From contig NZ_JAMFMA010000001.1 of NCBI RefSeq assembly GCF_023502425.1, positions 496,001 to 560,000 on the forward strand: DNA of 64,000 nucleotides. Direction: 5' to 3'. Source of the stretch: Flagellimonas spongiicola (GTDB lineage Bacteria; Bacteroidota; Bacteroidia; Flavobacteriales; Flavobacteriaceae). Each line of letters opens with the position of its first letter. The first letter of the stretch is position 1. A program made the translations under genes and the position numbers. The notes under the pieces are model-generated. The model had not been told where the DNA came from, ran no database searches, and was given only the letters and a program-made list of their open reading frames with translations. Positions 16,431 to 26,732 of the stretch are shown here, one piece after another.

Positions 16431-17204
16431 CTAAACTTTCTCCTTGTTTTTCTTCAATATTTCATTGGCTAAGTTGAGGTAATTGGTAGCACCTTTACTA
16501 CTAGCATCGTATTTAATAATGCTCTCCCCATAACTTGGGGCCTCGCTAAGCCTAACGTTTCTTTGGATAATGGTGTCAAAAACCATATCCGCAAAGTGTT
16601 TTTTAACTTCTTCAACAACTTGATTGGATAACCGAAGTCTAGAATCATACATGGTAAGTAGCATACCTTCGATATCCAAATCATTGTTATGGATTTTTTG
16701 GACACTTTTTACGGTGTTCAATAATTTCCCCAAACCTTCTAATGCAAAGTATTCACATTGGATTGGAATCATTACGGAATCTGCTGCAGTTAATGCATTC
16801 AGTGTCAATAATCCCAAAGATGGTGCACAATCAATCAGAACAAAATCGTAGCGATCGCCCAATTCACGCAACGCCTCTTTCATCATATATTCCCGATTGT
16901 CCTTGTCTACCAGTTCAATCTCTATGGCAACTAGATCTATGTGTGCCGGGATTAAATCTACATTTGGGGAATCTGTTGGGATGATTACGTCATTTACACC
17001 TAGGGTATGTTCCAATAGCTGATACGTGCCCTTTTCAACACTGTCCACGTCTATCCCTAAACCTGAGGTGGCATTGGCTTGAGGGTCAGCATCAATCAAC
17101 AAAACCTTTTTCTCCAGTACACCTAGTGAGGCTGCCAAGTTTACTGTGGTGGTTGTTTTACCTACTCCGCCCTTTTGATTTGCAATAGCAATTATCTTGC
17201 CCAT
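16431..17204 (-). CDS. parA: Chromosome partitioning ATPase ParA (Soj)
   Basis: 257 residues with the deviant Walker A KGGVGKTTT at residues 11-19, LLIDADPQANAT and YDFVLIDCAPSLGLLTLNAL. This is a chromosomal Soj-type ParA that oscillates or forms gradients on the nucleoid and moves ParB-parS complexes. It is the first gene of a seven-gene minus-strand run (parA, parB, DUF5683, dapB, lepB, wbqC-like, DUF6122-like) with small gaps or overlaps. The upstream 135 bp contain no visible parS. Confidence 0.97.
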   Translation of the reverse strand: MGKIIAIANQKGGVGKTTTTVNLAASLGVLEKKVLLIDADPQANATSGLGIDVDSVEKGTYQLLEHTLGVNDVIIPTDSPNVDLIPAHIDLVAIEIELVDKDNREYMMKEALRELGDRYDFVLIDCAPSLGLLTLNALTAADSVMIPIQCEYFALEGLGKLLNTVKSVQKIHNNDLDIEGMLLTMYDSRLRLSNQVVEEVKKHFADMVFDTIIQRNVRLSEAPSYGESIIKYDASSKGATNYLNLANEILKKNKEKV

Positions 17205-17339
17205 TTCATAGTAAGTTAGGGGCTAAAAATACGATTATTTAAGACGCTAAAAAATGTATTTTGTTAACAGAAGGTGAATAACCAAGCTTGGGTGCGTTAA
17301 AGAAAGTTAAAGTTATAATTACTAATGGGTTATGGTCCA

Positions 17340-19415
17340 TTACTCCATTAAAATCTTTAGTATTTGAATGGCCGCATCACTGATTTTGGTACCTGGCCCA
17401 AAAACCGCCACTGCTCCATGCTCCAGCAAGTGGGCATAATCCTGTTTGGGAATTACCCCGCCAACAATAACCATAATATCTTCTCGATTGTGATTTTTGA
17501 GCTCCTTAACAACTTCAGGGACCAAGGTTTTATGTCCTCCGGCAAGAGAAGAAATTCCCAAGACATGCACATCGTTTTCAACGGCTTGTTTTGCAACTTC
17601 TGCCGGTGTTTGGAACAATGGACCTATGTCGACATCAAAACCTAAATCCGCATAGCCGGTAGCAACTACTTTTGCGCCACGATCATGTCCATCCTGACCC
17701 ATTTTGGCTACCATAATCCGCGGACGTCTTCCTTCTACAACCGCAAATTCATCTGCCATTTTTTGAGCTTTGGCAAAACTTTCGTCGTTTTTGATTTCTT
17801 TGGAGTACACGCCTGTAAACGATTGGATTTTTGCACGGTATCGACCAAAGGCCTTTTCCATTGCATCACTGATTTCACCTAAGGAAGCCCTCAATTTTGC
17901 GGCTTCCACTGCTAAAGCTAGCAAATTTTCCCGTTCGGTTTCATGGTTCATTGCCTTTTGAGAGGCTGCTGAAATCCGTGTCAACGCCAATTGAACGGCT
18001 TTTTCATCTCTTGTAGCTTTTAATTTTTGGAGCTGATCTACCTGTTGCTTTCGTACTTTATCATTGTCAACTTCAAGAATTTGAAGCTCATCCTCATCTT
18101 TCAATTGGTATTTGTTCACACCTATGATTGCATCTTGACCACTATCAATTCGTGCTTGCTTCTTTGCTGCAGCTTCCTCAATACGCATTTTGGGTATTCC
18201 TGCTTCAATAGCTTTGGTCATTCCGCCCAATTTTTCTACTTCCTGTATCAGCTCCCAAGCTTCCGCTGCGATTTTGGATGTTAGTTGTTCTACCAACACA
18301 CTGCCCGCCCACGGATCTACGGTTTTGGTGATATGGGTTTCTTGCTGCAGATAGATTTGGGTGTTTCTAGCAATTCGAGCTGAAAAATCGGTTGGTAATG
18401 CAATGGCTTCGTCCAAGGCATTGGTATGAAGACTCTGGGTTCCTCCAAATGCAGCTGCCATTGCTTCAATTGTAGTCCGTGCCACGTTATTGAACGGATC
18501 TTGTTCGGTAAGACTCCAGCCACTGGTTTGACTATGGGTGCGAAGCATCAGCGATTTTTGGTTTTCCGGATTAAAATCCTTGACCAACTTGGCCCACAAC
18601 ATTCTACCTGCACGCATCTTGGCAATTTCAGTAAAATGATTCATACCAATACCCCAAAAGAAGGATAGTCGAGGAGCGAACTCATCAATTTTTAGACCTG
18701 CCTTTATTCCTGTTCTTATGTACTCAATACCATCAGATAGCGTGTAAGCCAATTCCATTGCTGCTGGTGCTCCAGCTTCGTGCATATGGTAACCAGAGAT
18801 ACTTATACTGTTGAAACGCGGCATGTTTTGACTGGTAAATTCAAAGATGTCGGCTACCAATTGCATGGATGGGGCGGGAGGGTAGATATAGGTATTGCGC
18901 ACCATGAACTCTTTAAGGATGTCATTTTGGATGGTTCCGGAAAGTTGTTCCATTTTCACTCCTTGTTCCAGGGCCGCCACAATATAGAATGCCATTATTG
19001 GAATTACTGCACCGTTCATGGTCATGGAAACAGACATTTTATCCAATGGAATACCATCAAAAAGGATCTTCATATCCTCTACAGAATCTATGGCTACACC
19101 AGCTTTTCCAACATCCCCAACTACTCTTGGATTGTCACTATCATATCCTCTATGGGTTGGTAAGTCAAAGGCAACTGATAGTCCCTTTTGGCCAGCTTCA
19201 AGATTCCTGCGGTAAAATGCATTACTCTCTTCGGCGGTGGAAAACCCGGCATATTGTCTAATGGTCCAAGGACGGAGCACATACATGGTGGAATAAGGAC
19301 CGCGCAAGAATGGTACTATACCGGCTGCATAATCCAGTTGGGCGGTATCCTTACTATTGTTTTGGTTTTCCGTGTTTTCAACTAGTTGTATAAGGGAGAC
19401 ATCCTTCCTACTCAT
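17340..19415 (-). CDS. mutB: Methylmalonyl-CoA mutase large (B12-binding) subunit
   Basis: 691 residues. An N-terminal TIM-barrel substrate domain ([32 protein letters not shown]) and a C-terminal cobalamin domain with the DxHxxG motif [14 protein letters not shown] and VIVGGVIP. It interconverts (R)-methylmalonyl-CoA and succinyl-CoA with adenosylcobalamin. The ATG at 19415 overlaps the mutA stop by 8 bp; an in-frame ATG at 19436 is possible. Together with the divergent carboxylase genes it completes propionyl-CoA entry into the TCA cycle except for the epimerase, which is not in the window. Confidence 0.97.
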   Translation of the reverse strand: MSRKDVSLIQLVENTENQNNSKDTAQLDYAAGIVPFLRGPYSTMYVLRPWTIRQYAGFSTAEESNAFYRRNLEAGQKGLSVAFDLPTHRGYDSDNPRVVGDVGKAGVAIDSVEDMKILFDGIPLDKMSVSMTMNGAVIPIMAFYIVAALEQGVKMEQLSGTIQNDILKEFMVRNTYIYPPAPSMQLVADIFEFTSQNMPRFNSISISGYHMHEAGAPAAMELAYTLSDGIEYIRTGIKAGLKIDEFAPRLSFFWGIGMNHFTEIAKMRAGRMLWAKLVKDFNPENQKSLMLRTHSQTSGWSLTEQDPFNNVARTTIEAMAAAFGGTQSLHTNALDEAIALPTDFSARIARNTQIYLQQETHITKTVDPWAGSVLVEQLTSKIAAEAWELIQEVEKLGGMTKAIEAGIPKMRIEEAAAKKQARIDSGQDAIIGVNKYQLKDEDELQILEVDNDKVRKQQVDQLQKLKATRDEKAVQLALTRISAASQKAMNHETERENLLALAVEAAKLRASLGEISDAMEKAFGRYRAKIQSFTGVYSKEIKNDESFAKAQKMADEFAVVEGRRPRIMVAKMGQDGHDRGAKVVATGYADLGFDVDIGPLFQTPAEVAKQAVENDVHVLGISSLAGGHKTLVPEVVKELKNHNREDIMVIVGGVIPKQDYAHLLEHGAVAVFGPGTKISDAAIQILKILME

Positions 19416-20805
19416 AATCCAATCGATTTTTTTCAATGTTCTCAGACAAACGTTTTTCGATAATAGGTTCTATGATGGTCTTGCGTGCGTGGATTTTAAC
19501 AAAGGGATAAAGCTCTAGGTTGTCCTTCATCCGATCTTCAGGATTCTGGAATTTATTGGTGCCCAGTAATGTGATCTCTCCTTCATCAAACAATAGTTGC
19601 TCTTTTGCGCCACTTTCTTTTATCTTTTTTTGAATGTTACCTTTCTTGAGTTCCGAAAGAAATCCGCCAGCGGCTTCAATTTGTTTGAACAGGGCCAGCG
19701 CTTTTTCTGCTAGCTGTTCCGTTAGTGCCTCTATATAGTAACTGCCTTCAGCTGCATATGCACCATTGTTGAAGTAACTCTCATCCTTTAATAACAGCAA
19801 CTGATTACGCGCAATACGATCTCCAAATTCATTGTCCTTGTGGTATATGGCATCGTAAGGCATATTGCAAACAGTATCCGCCCCTCCCAAAATCGCGGCC
19901 ATGCATTCTGATGTAGTACGCAACAGGTTCACATTGTAATCATAAAGGGTTTTGTTCCGCTTGGACGGTAGCGCTAAAATATGGCAGTCTGAATTGATTT
20001 TATATGCATTGCACAAGGAAGACCATAGCCAACGTAAAGCTCTTAGCTTGGCGATTTCAAAGAAGTAGTTACTGCCTATAGCTACCTTGAATTGAATTTG
20101 AAGAGTATCACCAATTTCCGATGCTAGTCCATTTATGAAATGATTCAAATACTCGTTGGCATGAGAAATTCCATAAGCCAATTGTTGCACCATGTTGGCT
20201 CCTGAATTTTGATACAATCCCATATTGACCCCTAGGATTGCGCAAAATTGAAATTTGCTTTTCAAGGCAAGTATCTCTTCCAGTAATTGATGGTCTTTTT
20301 CTAGATTATGGAACCAATTCCCGTTTTGGGCGAGATTCCCAATAATGTCAAGATGTAAAAAAGTTTTTGGCTTTTGGGTGTCTAAAAATTCCAGCAATCT
20401 TGAAACCGCCAGTGGGTTCAAGGATTTAAATTGGAAGTGCAGCGGGATTGGACTTAAATCTATACCCTCAAACAAAATTGAATAATCGGAACTGTCATCT
20501 GGAATGGTAATTATCAAACTTTCAGCACCTCTAGAAATACAATCTTTAATCTTAGCATTACCCTTGGTCAAATCCCCGGCATAAATAGATTGCCCAATTT
20601 TCCAATCATGATCCTTAGATAAGGTAACGGTCTTTATGTTTTGCAGATCTTCTGAATGATAGAAAGGCTTAACTTTTATGCCTTCAAGTGATTCCCATAC
20701 CAGAGCCTCATTGTAATCTGCACCTTTAAGGTCAAACTGGATCTTTTGCTTCCACTCCTTGGATGAAACTTTGGGAAAATCGGCAAATAAAAGATGTTCA
20801 CTCAT
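19408..20805 (-). CDS. mutA: Methylmalonyl-CoA mutase small subunit
   Basis: 465 residues, homologous to the barrel domain of the large subunit ([45 protein letters not shown]) but ending without the DxHxxG cobalamin motif. It is the non-catalytic partner of the heterodimeric mutase. At 465 residues it is shorter than classical small subunits of about 620, which keep a degenerate C-terminal domain; here that domain is missing altogether. It overlaps the ftsB-like gene by 8 bp upstream and mutB by 8 bp downstream. Confidence 0.92.
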   Translation of the reverse strand: MSEHLLFADFPKVSSKEWKQKIQFDLKGADYNEALVWESLEGIKVKPFYHSEDLQNIKTVTLSKDHDWKIGQSIYAGDLTKGNAKIKDCISRGAESLIITIPDDSSDYSILFEGIDLSPIPLHFQFKSLNPLAVSRLLEFLDTQKPKTFLHLDIIGNLAQNGNWFHNLEKDHQLLEEILALKSKFQFCAILGVNMGLYQNSGANMVQQLAYGISHANEYLNHFINGLASEIGDTLQIQFKVAIGSNYFFEIAKLRALRWLWSSLCNAYKINSDCHILALPSKRNKTLYDYNVNLLRTTSECMAAILGGADTVCNMPYDAIYHKDNEFGDRIARNQLLLLKDESYFNNGAYAAEGSYYIEALTEQLAEKALALFKQIEAAGGFLSELKKGNIQKKIKESGAKEQLLFDEGEITLLGTNKFQNPEDRMKDNLELYPFVKIHARKTIIEPIIEKRLSENIEKNRLDYE

Positions 20806-21130
20806 TTTTCTTCAACTTAAGGCTATCCTCGTACTCGATAAGAAAAATCTCTTCATTTGCCTTCCTCATATAATATTTCTCCCGGGCAAATTTTTCAAGT
20901 TCTTCCTTATTGGAAAGTTTGTCGAGTATAATTTTGTCTTTATCTATTTCACCTTGAAGGAATTCTTTTTGCTTTTCCAATTTCTTGATCTCTTGGTTTA
21001 ATTCCTGGTGAATCAAAAACGAATTTGCATCAAAAAAAAGCATCCAAACCGCAAAAGCCGTAAGTACCAGAACATAAATGTTCCGCATAAACTTGAACCA
21101 CTTTTTGTTAAACAAATCGTGTATAATCAT
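20798..21130 (-). CDS. FtsB/DivIC-type septum formation initiator
   Basis: 110 residues: a short cytoplasmic start, one transmembrane helix (about residues 17-35), then a leucine-zipper-like coiled coil (IHQELNQEIKKLEKQKEFLQ and on) and the DivIC motif LEKFAREKYYMRKANEEIF. Such proteins form the FtsQLB divisome complex. It is embedded between udk (1 nt) and mutA (8-bp overlap), an arrangement with no obvious functional link. Confidence 0.9.
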   Translation of the reverse strand: MIIHDLFNKKWFKFMRNIYVLVLTAFAVWMLFFDANSFLIHQELNQEIKKLEKQKEFLQGEIDKDKIILDKLSNKEELEKFAREKYYMRKANEEIFLIEYEDSLKLKKNE

Positions 21131-21131
21131 A

Positions 21132-21740
21132 TCAACCTAATCTTTCGTTGATAATGGTTCTGACCATATCCACCGCCACAGTGTTGTAATGGTTGTTAGG
21201 GATGATGATGTCCGCAAACTCCTTGGATGGTTCAATAAATTGCTGATGCATGGGTTTAACCGCAGTTTGATAGCGATTAAGCACTTTTTCCAAGTCATGT
21301 CCACGTTCCTTGATATCCCTTTGAAGACGTCGGATTAAACGCTCGTCTGAATCGGCATGCACATAAATCTTAATATCGAACATCTCCCGTAGTTGTGGAT
21401 TGCTCAAAACCAATATGCCCTCAACGATCATAACCTTTCTTGGTAGGGTCAACTCCGTTTCCGCCAATCGGGTTTCTTCTACAAATGAATAGATTGGTTT
21501 TTCGATGGATTGTCCATTCTTCAATTGCTGAAGATGAGAAATCAAGAGCTCAAAATCAATGGAATTAGGGTGGTCAAAATTGATTTTACCCCTTTCTTCC
21601 TTGGTTAAATGGGCCAAATCGTTGTAATAGGAATCCTGTGAAATGACACCCACTTCATTTTCAGGCAGTTCTTCCACAATTTGATTGACAACAGTGGTTT
21701 TTCCACAGCCGGTTCCGCCGGCAATCCCCAAGATTAACAT
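21132..21740 (-). CDS. udk: Uridine kinase
   Basis: 202 residues. The P-loop GGTGCGKTT starts at residue 7, followed by SQDSYYNDL, NFDHPNSIDF and the MIVEGILVL strand, all typical of Udk, which phosphorylates uridine and cytidine in pyrimidine salvage. I chose the ATG at 21740 rather than a TTG at 21761, because the TTG falls inside a good -7 box (21766-21759). It is the first gene of the udk-ftsB-mutA-mutB operon. Confidence 0.95.
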   Translation of the reverse strand: MLILGIAGGTGCGKTTVVNQIVEELPENEVGVISQDSYYNDLAHLTKEERGKINFDHPNSIDFELLISHLQQLKNGQSIEKPIYSFVEETRLAETELTLPRKVMIVEGILVLSNPQLREMFDIKIYVHADSDERLIRRLQRDIKERGHDLEKVLNRYQTAVKPMHQQFIEPSKEFADIIIPNNHYNTVAVDMVRTIINERLG

Positions 21741-21758
21741 AAACGATTTATTTAATCC

Positions 21759-21766
21759 CAAAAGTA
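21759..21766 (-). promoter_or_regulatory. -7 promoter element of the udk-ftsB-mutAB operon
   Basis: TACTTTTG on the minus strand matches TAnnTTTG and ends 18 nt before the udk ATG. A TTG at 21793-21791 lies 24 bp upstream, slightly long for the -33 element. Confidence 0.45.
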
Positions 21767-21933
21767 AGCATTTGATAAGATTCTTATCTTCAAACTCATT
21801 TGCATAATTAGTTCAGCCTATCTAAATAATCAATGATCAATGTCATGAATCGCAAAAGGAATTAGAGATAGCTTTGCTACGATATACAGCTTAAACCTTA
21901 TATTTATCTAGCTAACTGTTGAGCATAAATTTT

Positions 21934-22419
21934 ATGGAAAAATCCTATAAACTCAAGGTAGACGGACAACTGGAATACGAGTTGGACGAAAAACAGATTT
22001 CCACATTGGACCTTCAGAAAACCGGCGAAGATAGCCTGCATTTGCTACATGAAGGAAAATCGTTTCATATTAAGTTCTTAAAATCCAATTTTCACGAACG
22101 TACCTATACCGTTGATGTGAATGGTAGTGCGTATGTTGTGGAAATTGATACCCCTTTGGATGTATTGATTGACAAAATGGGATTCGCAAAGAATGGAGCC
22201 AAAAACATCAATTCAATTTCAGCGCCAATGCCGGGACTTATATTGGATATTTCCATTGCTGTTGGAACCGAAGTACAGGAAGATGATCAACTGATCATAC
22301 TTGAGGCTATGAAAATGGAGAACATTATTACATCTCCACGGAACGGAACGATAAAGAAAATCGCGGTAAGTAAAGGAGATGCGGTAGATAAAAAACAACT
22401 ACTCATAGAATTTGAATAA
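21934..22419 (+). CDS. Biotin carboxyl carrier protein of the acyl-CoA carboxylase
   Basis: 161 residues. The C-terminal half is a biotinyl domain with the biotinylation motif EAMKMEN (Lys about residue 126) in a hammerhead-fold context (SAPMPGLILDISIAVGTEV, GDAVDKKQLLIEFE). The N-terminal half is a beta-rich spacer. The ATG at 21934 follows a possible TTG at 21919 and is preferred. The stop is 7 nt before the biotin carboxylase. With the next two genes it forms a three-polypeptide acyl-CoA carboxylase, most likely propionyl-CoA carboxylase given the adjacent mutase. Confidence 0.93.
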   Translation: MEKSYKLKVDGQLEYELDEKQISTLDLQKTGEDSLHLLHEGKSFHIKFLKSNFHERTYTVDVNGSAYVVEIDTPLDVLIDKMGFAKNGAKNINSISAPMPGLILDISIAVGTEVQEDDQLIILEAMKMENIITSPRNGTIKKIAVSKGDAVDKKQLLIEFE

Positions 22420-22426
22420 TTCCAGC

Positions 22427-23869
22427 ATGAAAAAAATATTGGTCGCCAATAGAGGCGAAATTGCTTTACGGGTAATGCGGACTGCAAAGAAAATGGGAAT
22501 TCGGACTGTTGCTATTTTTTCAGAAGTAGACCGGAATGCACCTCATGTACGTTTTGCGGATGAAGCTGTATGTGTTGGAGAGGCACCCTCCAATAAGTCC
22601 TATCTATTGGGGGATAAAATCATTGCCGTTGCCAAAGAACGAAACGTTGATGGTATTCACCCAGGCTATGGATTCTTAAGTGAAAATGCCGATTTTGCTG
22701 AAGCCGTTGAGCGTAATGGTTTGACTTTTATTGGGCCTAAATCCAAAGCCATACGGATTATGGGGAGCAAGTTGGCAGCAAAAGAAGCAGTGAAATCCTA
22801 CGACATCCCCATGGTGCCGGGTATAGATGAAGCCATTACAGACCCAAAGAAAGCACAGGAAATCGCCAATGAAATTGGATATCCGGTTTTAATAAAGGCT
22901 TCAGCTGGGGGTGGTGGAAAAGGAATGCGCATTGTGGAAAAGGAAGCAGATTTGAAATCTGGAATGGAGCGGGCAATAAGTGAAGCCACTTCCGCTTTTG
23001 GTGATGGTTCGGTCTTTGTTGAAAAGTATGTTACCTCCCCGCGTCATATTGAAATACAGGTAATGGCTGATACACATGGTAACGTTCTACACTTTTTTGA
23101 ACGCGAATGCAGTATTCAGCGTAGACACCAAAAAGTAGTTGAAGAGGCACCTTCTTCCGTACTGTCCGCGGTATTGCGAAATGAAATGGGGGAAGCGGCC
23201 ATAAAAGTGGCCAAAGCCTGTGATTATGTGGGTGCGGGAACTGTGGAATTCTTATTGGATGCGGATCACAATTTCTACTTTTTAGAAATGAATACCCGTT
23301 TGCAAGTAGAGCATCCAGTTACCGAACTTATATCTGGAGTCGATTTAGTAGAGCTACAAATCAAAGTGGCTCGTGGGGAAGCACTATCCTTAAAACAAGA
23401 AGATTTGACCATTAAAGGTCATGCCATGGAACTAAGGGTTTACGCTGAAGACCCTTTGAATGATTTCTTACCAAGTGTCGGTAATTTAGAAACCTATAAG
23501 TTACCTGTGGGCGATGGCATCCGGGTAGACAATGGATTTGAAGAGGGTATGGATATCCCGATTTATTATGATCCAATGTTGTCTAAGCTTATCACCTATG
23601 GCGAAACCCGCGAAGAATCCATTGAATTGATGTTGCAGGCAATTCGGGATTACAAAGTAAAGGGTGTTCAGACCACGCTTCCCTTTGGGGCATTTGTGAT
23701 GGCACACGACGCTTTTAGATCCGGGAATTTTGACACCCATTTCGTGAAAAATTACTACACTCCAGAAAAGATAATGGAAGCCAAATCCAACGAAGCACAA
23801 ATAGCGGCGATGATGGTATTGCGAAAATATCTGGATGATCAAAAAATAATTCAACTCCCTACAAACTAA
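22427..23869 (+). CDS. accC: Biotin carboxylase subunit of acyl-CoA carboxylase
   Basis: 480 residues, an AccC-type ATP-grasp enzyme: [17 protein letters not shown] at the N-terminus, [14 protein letters not shown], the glycine-rich loop [31 protein letters not shown] and [16 protein letters not shown]. It carboxylates biotin on the carrier protein at the cost of ATP and bicarbonate. It stands as a separate subunit rather than fused to the biotinyl domain as in many PccA proteins. The ATG at 22427 is used; a TTG 15 nt upstream would overlap the carrier gene. Confidence 0.95.
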   Translation: MKKILVANRGEIALRVMRTAKKMGIRTVAIFSEVDRNAPHVRFADEAVCVGEAPSNKSYLLGDKIIAVAKERNVDGIHPGYGFLSENADFAEAVERNGLTFIGPKSKAIRIMGSKLAAKEAVKSYDIPMVPGIDEAITDPKKAQEIANEIGYPVLIKASAGGGGKGMRIVEKEADLKSGMERAISEATSAFGDGSVFVEKYVTSPRHIEIQVMADTHGNVLHFFERECSIQRRHQKVVEEAPSSVLSAVLRNEMGEAAIKVAKACDYVGAGTVEFLLDADHNFYFLEMNTRLQVEHPVTELISGVDLVELQIKVARGEALSLKQEDLTIKGHAMELRVYAEDPLNDFLPSVGNLETYKLPVGDGIRVDNGFEEGMDIPIYYDPMLSKLITYGETREESIELMLQAIRDYKVKGVQTTLPFGAFVMAHDAFRSGNFDTHFVKNYYTPEKIMEAKSNEAQIAAMMVLRKYLDDQKIIQLPTN

Positions 23870-23874
23870 GTACT

Positions 23875-25416
23875 ATGGATTCCAAATTGAAGATTCTAAA
23901 TGAAAAACTGGCTCAAGCACGACTTGGAGGAGGGGAAAAACGGATTGAAAAACAACATCAAAAGAAAAAGCTTACTGCTCGTGAGCGAATCCATTATTTG
24001 CTGGATGAAGGTTCCTTTGAAGAAATGGGCATATTAGTGACGCATCGAACCACAGACTTTGGGATGGACAAAGAACAATATTACGGTGATGGTGTGGTAA
24101 CAGGTTATGGAACCGTAAATGGGAGGTTGGTTTACGTTTATGCCCAGGATTTTACCGTGTTTGGAGGTGCATTGTCTGAAACACATGCAGAGAAAATCTG
24201 TAAGGTGATGGATTTGGCCATGAAGGTCGGAGCCCCAGTTATTGGTTTGAATGACTCGGGAGGTGCACGAATCCAAGAAGGGGTGAAATCATTAGGTGGG
24301 TATGCAGATATCTTTTATAGAAATGTGCAAGCATCTGGTGTTATTCCCCAAATTTCAGCGGTAATGGGGCCATGTGCCGGGGGTGCTGTGTACTCACCAG
24401 CTATGACCGATTTTATTATTATGGTCGAAGAGACAAGCTATATGTTTGTAACTGGACCCAACGTGGTAAAAACCGTAACGAACGAAGAAGTTACATCAGA
24501 AGAATTGGGTGGTGCCAGCACGCATGCAGTAAAATCTGGAGTTGCACATAAAACGTCGTCAAATGATGCTGCTTGTTTAGATGACATTAAAAGACTGTTG
24601 GATTATTTGCCGCAAAACAACACCGAAAAACCTAAGAAGCATTCCTATGAATTAGGCGATGAAATTAGAACGGAGTTGTCAAAAATAGTGCCTGATAATC
24701 CAAACAAACCTTATGACATGCATGAGGTAATCGAGGGGATAGTTGACACCGATTCATTTTATGAGATCCATAAGGATTTTGCTGAAAACATTATTGTGGG
24801 TTTTTCAAGAATAGGAGGGAGAAGTGTCGGTATAATTGCCAATCAACCTTTATTCTTGGCAGGTGTTCTTGACGTGAATAGCTCGGCAAAAGCAGCCAGA
24901 TTTACAAGATTCTGTGATGCATTCAACATCCCATTATTGGTGCTTGTAGATGTGCCGGGATTCTTGCCGGGAACAGACCAGGAATGGAATGGGATCATTA
25001 TGCATGGAGCAAAATTACTTTATGCACTTAGTGAGGCTACGGTACCTCGAGTAACAGTTATAACACGAAAAGCGTATGGTGGGGCCTATGATGTGATGAA
25101 TTCCAAGCACATCGGAGCGGATTTCAACTTTGCATGGCCAGGGGCAGAAATAGCGGTTATGGGTGCCAAAGGTGCAAGTGAGATAATATTCCGAAGAGAG
25201 ATTGCCGCTGCTGAAGATCCTGAAGCAAAATTGAAAGAAAAAGAGGCTGAATATGCCGATAAATTTGCAAATCCGTATCGCGCAGCCCGAAGAGGCTTTA
25301 TTGATGAGGTCATTTTGCCGGAAAACACTAGACGTAAGTTAGTAAAGGCCTTTGCCATGTTAGAGAAGAAGCAAGTGCATACACCAAAAAAGAAACATGG
25401 AAACATTCCACTTTAA
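23875..25416 (+). CDS. pccB: Acyl-CoA carboxylase carboxyltransferase subunit (propionyl-CoA carboxylase beta)
   Basis: 513 residues, the normal PccB size. N-terminal crotonase-fold half with [33 protein letters not shown] and [19 protein letters not shown]-terminal half with [35 protein letters not shown] and [17 protein letters not shown]. It transfers the carboxyl group from biotin to acyl-CoA. Propionyl-CoA as substrate is inferred from the adjacent methylmalonyl-CoA mutase; acetyl-CoA or a longer acyl-CoA is not excluded. Last gene of the operon. Confidence 0.94.
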   Translation: MDSKLKILNEKLAQARLGGGEKRIEKQHQKKKLTARERIHYLLDEGSFEEMGILVTHRTTDFGMDKEQYYGDGVVTGYGTVNGRLVYVYAQDFTVFGGALSETHAEKICKVMDLAMKVGAPVIGLNDSGGARIQEGVKSLGGYADIFYRNVQASGVIPQISAVMGPCAGGAVYSPAMTDFIIMVEETSYMFVTGPNVVKTVTNEEVTSEELGGASTHAVKSGVAHKTSSNDAACLDDIKRLLDYLPQNNTEKPKKHSYELGDEIRTELSKIVPDNPNKPYDMHEVIEGIVDTDSFYEIHKDFAENIIVGFSRIGGRSVGIIANQPLFLAGVLDVNSSAKAARFTRFCDAFNIPLLVLVDVPGFLPGTDQEWNGIIMHGAKLLYALSEATVPRVTVITRKAYGGAYDVMNSKHIGADFNFAWPGAEIAVMGAKGASEIIFRREIAAAEDPEAKLKEKEAEYADKFANPYRAARRGFIDEVILPENTRRKLVKAFAMLEKKQVHTPKKKHGNIPL

Positions 25417-25485
25417 TACCATCAAAGCAATTTGGAAAGCTTCGTTTTAAAGTTGGATTCATAACATAAATACTTCATAAAATAG

Positions 25486-25516
25486 TTCAATGCTCAATAG
25501 GGGATGTGTAATTTTG
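25486..25516 (+). promoter_or_regulatory. Promoter of the Bcr/CflA gene, nearly leaderless
   Basis: TTC at 25486-25488 and TAATTTTG at 25509-25516 (20-bp spacer) fit the Bacteroidota promoter with one mismatch in the -33. The -7 box ends 4 nt before the ATG at 25521, so the transcript should begin at or next to the start codon. Confidence 0.5.
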
Positions 25517-25520
25517 CCGA

Positions 25521-26732
25521 ATGCAAAACGAAAATCAAAAACCCAACTTTGAGTTTGTGGCCTTGATGGCTGCTTTGATGTCCATAGTTGCCTTGGCAAT
25601 TGACGCTTTGTTGCCGGCAATTTCCAATATTAGTGAAGCTATCAACAGCTTTAGCACTACGGATAATCAAATGCTGATTACCATGATTTTTCTTGGACTC
25701 GGACTGGGTCAATTGATTTTTGGTCCATTATCAGATTCCTTTGGAAGAAAGCCAGTAGTATACTTGGGGTTTGCATTGTTTGCCATCGCAAGTGTTATCT
25801 GTGTTATGGCGCCATCCCTTGAAATAATGGTGGTAGGGCGTATTCTTCAGGGAATTGGACTTTCTGCGCCAAGGACTTTGGCCATATCCATAATTCGTGA
25901 TACGTATAAAGGGGATTACATGGCAAAGATCATGTCATTTGTAGTGGCCTTCTTTATTCTTGTACCAGTTGTTGCGCCAGCTTTTGGGAAGTTGATTTTG
26001 GATGCATTTGATTGGAGAGCTATTTTTTACATTCAATTGTTTTTTGGAGCCATCGTAGTTATCTGGTTTTGGAAAAGACAAGTTGAAACCTTAAAGCCTG
26101 AATATAAAATCCCATTTACCCGACATGTGTTTGTTGACGGATTAAAGGAGTTTTTTAAATATAGGGATACGGTGGTGTTTACCTTTGTGTCAGGACTGGT
26201 AACAGGTTCATTCTTGGTGTATTTAAGTTCCTCCCAACACATATTTGAAAATCAGTATGATTTGAAAGAGGCATTTCCATACATTTTTGCAGGCTTGGCA
26301 ATATCAATAGGATTGTCAACATTTACCAATGGGACACTTGTAATGCGATTTGGGATGCGCAAGTTGTCAATTATGGCGTTAGCTGCCTTTTGCAGTATTG
26401 CGGTATTGTATGTGTTGTTGTTTTGGAATTCCCCGAATCCTAATATTTATGTTTTGGTAGGATTTCTAACGGTACAGTTCTTCTGCCTCGGGTTTATGTG
26501 GGGTAATTACCGTTCAATTGCCATGGAGCCAATTGGGCATATTGCAGGAATTGGCGCAGCTATTAATGGTTGTATTTCTACCATCTTGGCAATTCCCATA
26601 GCTACTTTTATAGGCGAGTTCATCGCAGATAGTGTTTGGCCTCTTTTTGCTGGTTTGGCAATTTGTGGAATGGTTTCCTTATTGTTGGTTCTGTTCACGC
26701 GAAAACCAAAAAGAATCGTGGCGGCTAGTTGA
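25521..26732 (+). CDS. Bcr/CflA family multidrug efflux MFS transporter
   Basis: 403 residues with 12 predicted membrane helices. DHA1-type signatures: LAIDALLPAISNISEAINS after helix 1, GLGLGQLIFGPLSDSFGRKPV (MFS motif A) between helices 2 and 3, and GRILQGIGLSAPRTLA in helix 4. Bcr/CflA proteins export bicyclomycin, chloramphenicol or other small molecules by proton antiport. Substrate unknown. It has its own promoter and its stop overlaps the convergent anmK stop by 8 bp. Confidence 0.92.
   Translation: MQNENQKPNFEFVALMAALMSIVALAIDALLPAISNISEAINSFSTTDNQMLITMIFLGLGLGQLIFGPLSDSFGRKPVVYLGFALFAIASVICVMAPSLEIMVVGRILQGIGLSAPRTLAISIIRDTYKGDYMAKIMSFVVAFFILVPVVAPAFGKLILDAFDWRAIFYIQLFFGAIVVIWFWKRQVETLKPEYKIPFTRHVFVDGLKEFFKYRDTVVFTFVSGLVTGSFLVYLSSSQHIFENQYDLKEAFPYIFAGLAISIGLSTFTNGTLVMRFGMRKLSIMALAAFCSIAVLYVLLFWNSPNPNIYVLVGFLTVQFFCLGFMWGNYRSIAMEPIGHIAGIGAAINGCISTILAIPIATFIGEFIADSVWPLFAGLAICGMVSLLLVLFTRKPKRIVAAS

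Noticed and set aside
17205..17339. Possible parS site next to parA
   Set aside because: No TGTTnCACGTGnAACA-like palindrome is visible in the gap; parS may lie elsewhere near the origin.
25417..25520. Search for a terminator after pccB
   Set aside because: No convincing stem with T-tract was found in the 104-bp gap; readthrough cannot be excluded.
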